Shown here: piece after piece, positions 8,696-16,608 of the stretch | Position numbering within the stretch: position 1 is the stretch's first letter | Layout of the letters: every line of letters starts with the position of its first letter | Assembly: GCA_913045135.1 (NCBI GenBank) | Contig: CAJWQD010000022.1 | Span: forward strand, 1 to 34,954 | Reading direction: 5' to 3' | DNA from: an uncultured Flammeovirgaceae bacterium | GTDB taxonomy: Bacteria; Bacteroidota; Bacteroidia; Cytophagales; Cyclobacteriaceae | DNA length: 34,954 nt | Translations under genes and position numbers: made by a program | Notes under the pieces: model-generated | Databases searched by the model: none | Told to the model about the DNA's origin: nothing | Seen by the model: only the letters and a program-made list of their open reading frames with translations

Positions 8696-9589
8696 ATTTA
8701 TTTTCATTTTAATCTGGTATTTTTCCAGAGGTACCGTTATTCCCTTATTTGGGAAAGGGAGTATAGAACGAAGAAGCTTATTTAGACATTCATTGATTTA
8801 ATTCTCATCACTTATATTAACTTGTTTCCTCTCAAATCTAAGTTGTAAAGGAAAAGATTAATTAATATGCTTTAGTATGACTTTTCCTAGTGGAAATACC
8901 AAACTTAGTTATAGTAAAATAAATCTATGGGATTTGTTTCGCTTAATTTTCTTAAAATTTAGAAGAATGATTTAAATAGTTGTGATTTTAATTTTTTCTA
9001 TAATTATAGAGTTAAAAGGATTTTCTAATTCATTCATCATATTTTTACTTTAGATATATAAAATCTATCCAGTCTTGAGTCACATGAAAAACTGAGTCTC
9101 TTTCTGTGATTCTAGTTTTGAGTCACAAATATGAAAAAAATATGGATTACAATGGCTCTTTGCTGTTAAGAAAATTACGCCTGATTCCAAAAGATCACTC
9201 AAAAATACGTCAGGGAGTATTAGTAAATGATCTAAGTCAACGGCTATCATTAGTAATAATATGAACTAAACGAAATGCAATTCGTATGGCAAAAAAGTCT
9301 AAGCAAGCCTGGAGCATAAATATTTAACAATTAATGGATAACGATTTGTAGTAGAAAGTATTTATTTTTTCGACAAATGATTTATTTTCATAGCTGGAGA
9401 TGAGGAGATCTTCGAAAATTTAATGCTTATTCTTTTTTATTTGATAAAATTTAAATAGAACCACAAAAAGGTAAAATGAAGGCCTACTTAATGTCTTATT
9501 TGTCACATCGCAAACGAGTAGATACCAATAAAAAAACTGTCAATTTTATTGATCGTCTGACCAAATAGTTTTTCTAGAAAGCCGACCTT
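8696..9589. other. 894-base stretch without a supportable gene
   Basis: AT-rich and stop-rich in all frames. Visible items: a 9-base-pair hairpin at 8738-8763 just after the MarC gene, without a U-tract; a small stem TTTCC/GGAAA at 8883-8896; a direct repeat TTGAGTCACA at 9075-9084 and 9118-9127, each copy followed within four bases by ATGAAAAA; and two tiny open frames, 9142-9264 (40 residues) and 9476-9568 (30 residues, start MKAYLMSYLSHRKR). None resembles a family I know. It may be the remains of lost genes. Confidence 0.4.
8738..8763. other. Hairpin downstream of the MarC gene
   Basis: TATTCCCTT (8738-8746) pairs with AAGGGAGTA (8755-8763), nine pairs with one G-U, around an 8-base loop. 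It is 43 bases after the MarC stop codon. No U-tract follows, so it is a stem that could stabilise the transcript end or assist factor-dependent termination rather than a classical terminator. Confidence 0.35.
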
Positions 9590-11206
9590 CTAAACGATTT
9601 TCTCGCTATCCTGAAGTAGGACTTCATCTAAATTGTATCCTTTGATTTGCATGATTTCTTGTTTGGCATGGTTCCAATCTATACGGCGACCTAGTTTGTA
9701 GGATAAACCAGCCATGTGCGAGGTCATGGCTTCTTCAAACCCTTCTTTTATATTACAGCTTGGCTTTCCGCCATTTCGAATACAGCTCAGCCATTCTCGC
9801 AAATGCAAATGGGTAGAGTCTACACGTTTACCATCTCTGTAGGTCCAAAGGAGTCCTTTATCTGCAAAATATTTAGCTGTGGCAGATGTAATTCCGTCTA
9901 TACTTTTTAAAGCAGGGTCATATTGATAAATAGGGATGTAAGGATCCATTTCTTCCGAAATAATTTTTTCTTTAAATTTTGTGGATTTAGCATCGGCATA
10001 TATGGTTAAACTATTACCAACTTCCATCGTGGCATCATGTCCCATAAATGCGGTTGTTCTACTATATTGGTTACCCAAAGTGGCACTGTAGACCATAGTC
10101 ATGCCTTTTTCTTTCCCCGCCTCTTGACTAGAGCCCGTTGAGAAATCAGGGAACTCCATATTTACCTGCATAACATCAGGAACATTTCTTCCATCTTTAT
10201 GAGTATAAATACCACCTGAAGAAACTATAGAGCTAGGAATTCCCATTTTCAAGATACAATTTACTCGATCATAATCATGGGACATAAGATCTCCGGATAA
10301 GCCCGATCCATAAGCCCACCATTTTCTCCAACGGAAAAAATGTTCAGCATTGAAGGGAATCATAGGTGCGTTTCCGATAAACTGTCTCCAATCAACAGAA
10401 TAGGGATTGGCTTTTTTTTCAATGGGGTATTGCCATGCGCCATTATCATCATTTCGATTGGTGTTGGCTTGAATCAGTGAAACATGACCAAGAATATTTT
10501 TTTTGACTACGTCTTGGGCGGTTAAGAAACTCTGTGTTTGCCTATGTTGGTGCCCCACTTGAAATACTACATCCGAGGCTTCAACAGCATCTTTTAAAGC
10601 ATAGGTCTCTTTAATATTATGGGTCATTGGCTTTTCTACATACACGTGCTTACCTGCTTGAAGGGCAGCGATAGCAATAGGTGCATGCCAGTGATCAGGA
10701 GTAGCAATGATAACGGCTTCAACCACATTACTTTCCACAAGATCTTGATGCGATTTGAATCTTTGTACTTTTATTTTGTCTGTACTGAAAGAGTCTATCG
10801 CATCTTGAGCACGGATATCGAAAAGATCACAGATGGCCGTGATCTGAACATTGAGATGTTCTTGTTCTAAGAAAGAAGACAATCTGTTATCTTTTGGATT
10901 CTTTTTGGAGGCCTCAGCCATACTCGCTAGCCAACTTTTTTGACCAAAACCAAGTGCCCTACATAACTGAGGGCCTCTAATGCCAAAACCAATTATACCA
11001 ATTCGAATGGGATCTCCACCCATCGGTCCTGAAGGGGGTGGTGGTGATGCATTAATATTTAAAGTTTTTAAAATGGAATCTCTTGACTGGGTATTATTCA
11101 CTCCTTTACTGGCACCCGCCCACCATACACTTCCTACGATGGGCATGCCTGCAATTCCTTTAATTAGGTCTCTTCTTGACCAATTATTTTTATTATCTTT
11201 TGACAT
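9590..11206 (-). CDS. Tat-exported Gfo/Idh/MocA-family oxidoreductase
   Basis: 538 residues. The leader has the twin-arginine motif SRRDLIKG at 10-17 followed by a hydrophobic stretch, so the protein is probably exported folded with its cofactor. The Rossmann motif G70-I-I-G73-F-G75-I-R-G78 is followed by ATPDHWH at 168-174 and EKPMTHN at 191-197, the family's nucleotide- and substrate-site signatures, then a long C-terminal alpha/beta domain. By family it interconverts sugar hydroxyl and keto groups with a nicotinamide cofactor. Periplasmic members with Tat signals are common in Bacteroidota and Planctomycetota and may act as glycoside-modifying enzymes. A Pro-rich linker precedes the Rossmann fold. 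It lies 19 bases after the DoxX gene, presumably co-transcribed. Confidence 0.9.
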   Translation of the reverse strand: MSKDNKNNWSRRDLIKGIAGMPIVGSVWWAGASKGVNNTQSRDSILKTLNINASPPPPSGPMGGDPIRIGIIGFGIRGPQLCRALGFGQKSWLASMAEASKKNPKDNRLSSFLEQEHLNVQITAICDLFDIRAQDAIDSFSTDKIKVQRFKSHQDLVESNVVEAVIIATPDHWHAPIAIAALQAGKHVYVEKPMTHNIKETYALKDAVEASDVVFQVGHQHRQTQSFLTAQDVVKKNILGHVSLIQANTNRNDDNGAWQYPIEKKANPYSVDWRQFIGNAPMIPFNAEHFFRWRKWWAYGSGLSGDLMSHDYDRVNCILKMGIPSSIVSSGGIYTHKDGRNVPDVMQVNMEFPDFSTGSSQEAGKEKGMTMVYSATLGNQYSRTTAFMGHDATMEVGNSLTIYADAKSTKFKEKIISEEMDPYIPIYQYDPALKSIDGITSATAKYFADKGLLWTYRDGKRVDSTHLHLREWLSCIRNGGKPSCNIKEGFEEAMTSHMAGLSYKLGRRIDWNHAKQEIMQIKGYNLDEVLLQDSEKIV

Positions 11207-11225
11207 GATTATTTGGTTCGGATGG

Positions 11226-11711
11226 CTAATTTTTCTTTTTCAATAAATTAAGTCCAAAATAAGCACTTGTAGGTATATGATAGAGGACAAAAAGTGCAGC
11301 TGCTTCAATGAGATTTTTATTAATGATCCAGTAAGAGCCTTCAGTGCCAACTTGAGAAGCACCGGGTAATGCTGGATGTGCTATGTAGTACATGATGAGT
11401 AAGCAAATACCGAAAACAATACCTAATCTTTCGAAATAACCTAAAAGCAATGAAAGGCCCACTACCATTAGGCTGAAAATGTTGAGATTGTCAACTAGAT
11501 TAATCATTTCATCACTTGAAAGCCACTGAAATAGAGGCTTTAATAGTTCGGCGCTTGACAAATAAGCTTTGGAGGTCCATGCTGGATTATACAGTTTTAA
11601 AACACCCTCATATAAAAAATGCCACCCTATGAGGATGCGTAAAAGGATCAGACTATTGCGACCTGTTTTGCTGAGATTGATATCTGTCTTCATTTGTATT
11701 ATTAAAGTCAA
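11226..11711 (-). CDS. DoxX-family integral membrane protein
   Basis: 161 residues from the ATG at 11711; an ATG at 11693 would remove six residues and is equally possible. Residues about 19-41 match the DoxX start (RILIGWHFLYEGVLKLYNP), followed by hydrophobic segments at about 78-115 and 130-150, with four helices expected. DoxX relatives are small membrane subunits tied to quinone or thiol redox systems. Its place immediately upstream of the Tat-exported Gfo/Idh gene suggests it may connect that periplasmic enzyme to the membrane; this is an inference from pairing. Confidence 0.85.
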   Translation of the reverse strand: MTLIIQMKTDINLSKTGRNSLILLRILIGWHFLYEGVLKLYNPAWTSKAYLSSAELLKPLFQWLSSDEMINLVDNLNIFSLMVVGLSLLLGYFERLGIVFGICLLIMYYIAHPALPGASQVGTEGSYWIINKNLIEAAALFVLYHIPTSAYFGLNLLKKKN

Positions 11712-12135
11712 TGTTTAAGGCTGATTTAATTTAAGTAAAGAATTTTTGAATATATAAATATAAGAAATAAGGGCTAACTCAAACTTAATAATTAATTAGA
11801 AAATATTATTTTGATACACTTTAACAAAGAGTCTTAATGCTGGTCGTTATTTTAAGGCTAAATGAATGCAAAGCTTTACTTTTGAATTTTTAAGTAGTAA
11901 ATAGTAATATTTGTAATATAGATTTATCGGTGATAGGTACAAATCATAGGATAAAAAAAATAAAATAATTCTGACAAAGCTTTTTAATTCATTTTTATTG
12001 TTTTTGATATCAGAATTTTACGAAAGAGTAATAGAGGATAGATGAGCATTAGGAAATTTATTAAACCCAATCTCGGGTTGAGACAATACTCAATTCGTTC
12101 ATTCAAATAAAAAGAATCTTAAAATCATACGTTAT
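11712..12135. other. Divergent intergenic region without a gene
   Basis: 424 AT-rich bases between the DoxX gene (-) and the LolA-like gene (+), presumably holding promoters for both. The only structures seen are two overlapping, mutually exclusive small stems near 12064-12083 (AACCC with GGGTT, or TCTC with GAGA), too weak to interpret. No open frame longer than about 20 residues with protein-like content was found. Confidence 0.4.
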
Positions 12136-12822
12136 TTGAGAAGCAGTATTTTATTTATATTAATTTTTATGACAGGGATGATAACTTCTATCTTGATATT
12201 AATTTTTATTTTTGATGAAAAAATACCTGATTTACAAGGAGTTCAAGAAGGCGTTCAGTTAGCTGAAAAAATGTCGAAAGCAATTAACAAATCATCCTTT
12301 GATAGTCTTATTTTTATTTCTTGGCAGTATGGATCACATCGCTATGATTGGAATAAAAAAGAAGATTCGGTAAAAGTCATTTGGGCGAATTTTGAAGTAA
12401 ATGTTTCTACCCAAACTCTAGAGGGGATAGCTTATCACGGAGGTGTTATTTTGAAAGGGAATCAAAATACTGAAATAGTTGAGAAAGCCATCCGCTATTT
12501 TAATAATGATTCTTTTTGGCTAGTGGCACCTTACAAAATTTATGATCCAGGTGTTAAACTAAATAGTGTAATCCTTCCTGAAGGTCATGGCTTAATGGTT
12601 ACCTATACCCAAGGCGGGTCGACACCTGGAGACACTTATCTGTGGATATTAGATGAAAACTATTTTCCAAGAGCTTGGAAAATGTGGGTAAAAATGCTTC
12701 CGGTGGGAGGAGTAAAAAGTAAATGGTTGGGATGGCAGAAAAGAAAAGGTGCTTGGTTTCCAGGAAATTTTCAAACATTTTTTTTCTATAAAAAAGAGAT
12801 TGAAAATTTAGTTGTTTATTAA
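12136..12822 (+). CDS. Membrane-anchored LolA-like protein, function unknown
   Basis: 228 residues from a TTG at 12136; no ATG exists upstream before an in-frame stop at 12079, and the first ATG, at 12169, would cut into the transmembrane segment. Residues about 5-26 are a single membrane helix or uncleaved signal. The rest has motifs such as HRYDWNKK at 68-75 and GGSTPGDTYLWILDE in the C-terminal half, which recall a Bacteroidota family with a LolA-like half-barrel of unknown role. It is the first gene of a tight run: its stop codon is followed with no gap by the thioesterase start. Confidence 0.65.
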   Translation: MRSSILFILIFMTGMITSILILIFIFDEKIPDLQGVQEGVQLAEKMSKAINKSSFDSLIFISWQYGSHRYDWNKKEDSVKVIWANFEVNVSTQTLEGIAYHGGVILKGNQNTEIVEKAIRYFNNDSFWLVAPYKIYDPGVKLNSVILPEGHGLMVTYTQGGSTPGDTYLWILDENYFPRAWKMWVKMLPVGGVKSKWLGWQKRKGAWFPGNFQTFFFYKKEIENLVVY

Positions 12823-13230
12823 ATGAATAAAGTATCGACATATCAAAAAATTATTTTTGTTAAGCATGTAGATATAGATGAACTCGATCATGTAAATAAT
12901 GTAGTTTATCTTAATTGGGTACAAGATATTGCCAAAGAACATTGGCAGATCTGTGCTTCTCAAGGAATTATAGATCAATATAAGTGGGTAGTCGTAAACC
13001 ATAACATTACTTATAAAAAGCAATTAAAGATTCATCAAAAAGCATTTATAAAAACACAAGTTTTTGATAATGCTAAAGGAGCATTGTGGGGTCGCATGGT
13101 TTGGATATATGACGAAAGTAAAGATCTCATTGTCGAAGCCAATACACAATGGTGCCTGGTCGATACTCAATCATTAAAACCTAGGCGAATCACCGATGAG
13201 ATTAAATCTGTTTTTTTAGCTTATGAATAA
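12823..13230 (+). CDS. Acyl-CoA thioesterase, 4-hydroxybenzoyl-CoA thioesterase (hotdog) family
   Basis: 135 residues, the usual length of a single hotdog domain. The active-site pattern D17-x-D19-x-x-D22-H23-V-N-N followed by YLNW matches YbgC/FadM-type thioesterases, in which the Asp of this segment is catalytic. It would hydrolyse acyl-CoA or acyl-ACP in the cytoplasm; chain preference is not predictable. The ATG directly follows the TAA of the preceding gene, and its last bases overlap the start of the SDR gene by eight, so translation of all three genes is probably coupled. Confidence 0.85.
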   Translation: MNKVSTYQKIIFVKHVDIDELDHVNNVVYLNWVQDIAKEHWQICASQGIIDQYKWVVVNHNITYKKQLKIHQKAFIKTQVFDNAKGALWGRMVWIYDESKDLIVEANTQWCLVDTQSLKPRRITDEIKSVFLAYE

Positions 13231-14092
13231 AAGTGTTGTAATTACTGGAGTATCAACTGGAATTGGATATCAGCTTTGTGTTGATTTAATTTCAAAAAAT
13301 TATTTTGTGTTTGGTAGCGTAAGGAAGTTGGAAGATGGTCAACGTCTTTCTAAAGAACTAGGTGCCAATTTTCTTCCCTTATATTTTGATATTAACGATT
13401 ATGAGGCTATTGAAAAGGCAGCTTTGGTAGTAGAAAAGAAATTGATGGGAGTTACCTTAACGGGACTTTTTAATAATGCTGGACTCGCCATGGCAGGCCC
13501 ACTATTAGATCTTTCAATCGCTGATTTAAGATATCAATTTGATGTAAATGTGATTGGACTGATGAAGGTAACTCAGGTATTTTCGGGTCTTTTAGGTACA
13601 AGTTTACAAAGAAAAGGAGCTCCAGGCAGAATAGTGATGATCAGTTCAATTAATGGTAAAATTGCCATGCCTTTTCTTGGTGCTTATTGTGCATCTAAAT
13701 TTGCCTTAGAAGGATTATCCCAAAGCCTCAGAAGCGAATTGAACTTTTATGGAATCAAACTAATTGTAGTTGGTCCCGGCCCTATAAAAACACCAATTTT
13801 TGATAAAACGATATTGAAAGCAACTAAGTCGTTTAAAGACTCACCTTATAAGCAAGCTATGACTAATTTTTTGAATAAGTTTGTTCTGAGAACTATAAAA
13901 ACTGCCATGACTACCGAAGTTTTGTCCCATCGAATTGTTAAAATATTTGAAAGTGTTGCCCCAAATAATCATTACATTATCACAAAACATCGTTTCTTCA
14001 GTTACACATTACCTCATTGGCTCCCCATTGATTTTCTTAATGTATTTTTTGTCAAAATCTTGGGGCTAAAAAATCGGAGGTATGAGCATTGA
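13223..14092 (+). CDS. Short-chain dehydrogenase/reductase (classical SDR)
   Basis: 289 residues. The cofactor motif TGVSTGIG is at 8-15, NNAG at 84-87, catalytic Ser at 141/142 and Y155-x-x-x-K159 complete the SDR active site. R34 at the end of the second strand (GSVRK) hints at NADPH preference. The C-terminal tail from about 260 is basic and hydrophobic (HRFFSYTLPHWLPIDFLNVFF) and resembles retinol-dehydrogenase-like SDRs that associate with membranes. Together with the thioesterase it suggests handling of a fatty-acyl or other lipid substrate. It ends 18 bases before the convergent gene. Confidence 0.88.
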   Translation: MNKSVVITGVSTGIGYQLCVDLISKNYFVFGSVRKLEDGQRLSKELGANFLPLYFDINDYEAIEKAALVVEKKLMGVTLTGLFNNAGLAMAGPLLDLSIADLRYQFDVNVIGLMKVTQVFSGLLGTSLQRKGAPGRIVMISSINGKIAMPFLGAYCASKFALEGLSQSLRSELNFYGIKLIVVGPGPIKTPIFDKTILKATKSFKDSPYKQAMTNFLNKFVLRTIKTAMTTEVLSHRIVKIFESVAPNNHYIITKHRFFSYTLPHWLPIDFLNVFFVKILGLKNRRYEH

Positions 14093-14110
14093 TTTGCTAT
14101 CTAATTTCTG

Positions 14111-14899
14111 TCAAATATGGTTTTCAAAACTATTTAAGGGAACAAGAAATGAATAGTTTAATTTTTCCTTTACCAGATTATTACTAATGATTTTATTTGA
14201 ACTACTCTCTTTATTTATTTGAGGCGGAGGGTGACCTATTAATTGGGAAGCACGTGAATAAAAATCTTTTCTTATGGGATGTTCATCGGCGCATGCATTA
14301 AAAACTTCTTCCCAGACTTGATGGGTGATAATTTTCTCAATAATACCCATACAGTCATAAAGATGAATTAGGTTCACTGGATTGTCTGGATTAGTTAATA
14401 ATTTATTTGTAAACCATCTTCCTGGATGCCTTCGTTGATCGAAGAGACCCGCCAGTCTAATTATTGTACTTTGATTCGATGCATTTTGAATTATTTGTTC
14501 AATCATCAAAAGCGAATGCCCCATGTCTAGGGCACCTTTTTCATTTATAGGTTCCGCACTGGGTAAGTACACGTCTGTGGAACTTGTATAAATTACTTTA
14601 ATTGTAGTTGGAAGCTGTTTGATTAAATTGTCAAAGGGATTTATTTGTTTTAAAGGAATTGTTATTATGAGTATATCGGCATTTAAAAAGTCACTAAATC
14701 GAGGTTCCGGTTCCGTAAGTTTGATAAGGTAAGGAATGATCCCTGCACTTTTAATAACCGCCATTTTTTGTGGAGAGGTGGTGGATCCTTTGACTTGATT
14801 ACCTAGTTGGACTAATCGTGTGGCTAAGGGTAAGCCTAACCAACCGCAACCAAGGATGCTGATGCAATAATTGGGATTATTTTTTTTAATTAAAGTCAA
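14111..14899 (-). CDS. NAD(P)-binding Rossmann protein (YeeZ-like extended SDR)
   Basis: 262 residues if translation begins at the TTG at 14899, seven bases after the asparaginase stop codon and preceded by AAAGGAA. An ATG at 14968 gives 285 residues but overlaps the upstream gene by 62 bases and adds 23 residues that do not look conserved. The nucleotide motif GCGWLG is at 17-22 of the shorter form, followed by TSSTDVY and a C-terminal domain like those of YeeZ-type NAD-dependent epimerases. The usual Y-x-x-x-K pair is not evident, so catalysis is uncertain. Probably co-transcribed with the asparaginase-domain gene. Confidence 0.75.
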   Translation of the reverse strand: MTLIKKNNPNYCISILGCGWLGLPLATRLVQLGNQVKGSTTSPQKMAVIKSAGIIPYLIKLTEPEPRFSDFLNADILIITIPLKQINPFDNLIKQLPTTIKVIYTSSTDVYLPSAEPINEKGALDMGHSLLMIEQIIQNASNQSTIIRLAGLFDQRRHPGRWFTNKLLTNPDNPVNLIHLYDCMGIIEKIITHQVWEEVFNACADEHPIRKDFYSRASQLIGHPPPQINKESSSNKIISNNLVKEKLNYSFLVPLNSFENHI

Positions 14900-14906
14900 T
14901 TCCTTT

Positions 14907-15401
14907 TTAATAAAAACAGTCTGTTTTTTTATCTCTCTTGGCTGAATTAGCTGTCTGAATAAGTCCATTCATTGCGATATAGATGCCTTTACTAAGAATG
15001 TTTGCTGCTCCAATTGCGGTTCCAATGTTTAAAGCAGCATCGCTATTAGTAAATCTTTCGGGTCGTAGGGCACCGGTGAGTATAACTAGCTTTTCATTTA
15101 AATTTTTCTCTAAAAACTTACCCGTCTTAATTAAAGTGTCTGTGCCATGGGTGATGATAAAAATGGTTGATGGTTGTTTTTGAATTAATGCTAACAAATG
15201 ATTTCTATCTGAGCTATCAATTTCTAAACTGTCGTTTTTGAAAGCCGTGATGATTTCATATGTAAAGGTGGGATTTATCTTTTCAAGAATCCTGTGAATG
15301 GCAGGGTCACCTATTTCAAAAGCCCATCCGTTTCTTGTTTTCGGATAATCTTTGTCGATGGTGCCACCAGTTTGAATGAAAGTTATTTTTAAAGCGTTCA
15401 A
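14907..15401 (-). CDS. Single-domain asparaginase-like protein
   Basis: 164 residues corresponding only to the N-terminal half of L-asparaginase. The catalytic signature is complete: TGGTI with T14, Ser58 in DSLEID, and T84-H85-G86-T87-D88-T89. The C-terminal domain that completes the active site between subunits in normal enzymes of about 330 residues is absent. A stand-alone family of about 160 residues with this exact layout, ending shortly after MNG, is known in Bacteroidota and other bacteria, so this is unlikely to be a truncation. Whether such proteins hydrolyse asparagine is unknown to me. Confidence 0.8.
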   Translation of the reverse strand: MNALKITFIQTGGTIDKDYPKTRNGWAFEIGDPAIHRILEKINPTFTYEIITAFKNDSLEIDSSDRNHLLALIQKQPSTIFIITHGTDTLIKTGKFLEKNLNEKLVILTGALRPERFTNSDAALNIGTAIGAANILSKGIYIAMNGLIQTANSAKRDKKTDCFY

Positions 15402-15410
15402 TGAATTGGA

Positions 15411-16490
15411 TTAATCTTTGACACGGTTGAAAGAAAAAGCTTTAAGCATCCATTTTGGTAAAGCTTTGCTCGCTCTTCTTGTTTTTAAGTTCAAATTTAT
15501 CCCAAGTTTTTTAATAATGGGAACTTTATGGGTCTCAACAAATTCGATAAGGGCTCCATCTGGATCTTCTATGTAGGAGAAGAAGCCTGCAGCTTCTCCC
15601 ATATCGAAAGAAGCACCATGTTGAGCAGAACTACTGTCAACAGTAAATGGAAATCCTTTATCTTTACATTGTTCTCTTAGGGCATCCATTCCCGTGATGT
15701 CAAAGCATAAGTGTATAAAGCCTAAATCACCCCAAAATCTATCTTCGAATATTTTATTTTTTTCTTTATTTTGAGATTCAAATAATTCTATTTCACTGGA
15801 TCCAAATATTTCAGAAAAGGCACCTGCTCTAGATTGTGAATGAGTGAGAATTGCTCGTTTGTATTTCCCTTCTTTTAGAGGAAGTCCTTGAAGTTCAGCA
15901 TATACACCCTCGCCTTTATACAGCACTTGATCATAGCCTAAAATATCTTTATAGAAGGAAATAGATTTTTCTAAGTCCATACACCCGATGGTCACGCCAT
16001 ATGTTGCTCCTGTAAGTTTATTTTCATTTTTGAACCAGGATGCCTCTTGCTCGATTATATCAAAAATATTACCGTTTGGATCGCACATATAAAAATGCCA
16101 AACACCCCTTGGATCCATGATTAACTCACTCATCAAATCCAAACTTTCTGATTTAAAGTATTGGTATGTTTTTTGTATATTTCTAGTACGAATTTTTGCA
16201 CAAAAAATACCCAGATCCCCTAATTGTATTTTTTGCTTGGGTGGTTGTGGAGTTCGTTGAGTATACTGCCAAATCTCAAAGCCACCACCACCTTGTAAAT
16301 TGAGTGCCAAGGCCGCATATCTCTCGCGAGGTTCACCTCCAGTGTAGGGAAGCATATAATGGGCAACGGCAGCATCTTCAAAAACGCGAATATCCATACC
16401 AAAATATTTGCGGTACCATTGCCATGATTTTTTTACATCGGTTACTCCAATGCCTATTTGCTGAATACCACTGATAACTACTGAGCTCAT
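15411..16490 (-). CDS. Two-domain VOC (glyoxalase/bleomycin-resistance fold) protein
   Basis: 359 residues with two vicinal-oxygen-chelate modules, about 7-149 and 163-320. Each begins with the typical strand plus helix containing W/F-Y-x-x-x-x-G (WYRKYFGMD and FYKDILGYD) and ends with D-P-N/D-G and a Glu in IE/FVE (E147 and E317). Candidate metal ligands in the second module are H260 and E317. The fold supports dioxygenases, isomerases and glyoxalases, and the substrate is not predictable. A basic tail from about 325 is an extra. The gene ends nine bases before the asparaginase start, so the three minus-strand genes from 16490 to 14111 probably form one operon. Confidence 0.8.
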   Translation of the reverse strand: MSSVVISGIQQIGIGVTDVKKSWQWYRKYFGMDIRVFEDAAVAHYMLPYTGGEPRERYAALALNLQGGGGFEIWQYTQRTPQPPKQKIQLGDLGIFCAKIRTRNIQKTYQYFKSESLDLMSELIMDPRGVWHFYMCDPNGNIFDIIEQEASWFKNENKLTGATYGVTIGCMDLEKSISFYKDILGYDQVLYKGEGVYAELQGLPLKEGKYKRAILTHSQSRAGAFSEIFGSSEIELFESQNKEKNKIFEDRFWGDLGFIHLCFDITGMDALREQCKDKGFPFTVDSSSAQHGASFDMGEAAGFFSYIEDPDGALIEFVETHKVPIIKKLGINLNLKTRRASKALPKWMLKAFSFNRVKD

Positions 16491-16608
16491 TTTTTAAAAA
16501 GAATTTCTCATTACAAAAAAAGGCTTTAAAAATATCTAATACAAATTCATAAATTATTATTTAATTCATCTTTAAATACGATCAAATTTTCATAATATAG
16601 TATTTCAA

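Noticed and set aside
9142-9568. Two short open frames (40 and 30 residues) as small genes
   Set aside because: No recognisable family, no supporting context, different frames; compatible with chance or gene decay.
9575-9592. Hairpin over the stop codon of the Gfo/Idh gene as a terminator
   Set aside because: Seven pairs form around a 4-base loop, but on the minus strand an A-rich stretch follows instead of U.
14111-14968. ATG start at 14968 for the YeeZ-like gene
   Set aside because: It would overlap the previous gene by 62 bases and add residues lacking family similarity; the TTG at 14899 is more likely, though not certain.
14907-15401. Asparaginase gene broken by a frameshift
   Set aside because: A stand-alone family of about 160 residues with the same end exists, and no C-terminal asparaginase domain is found in other frames downstream.
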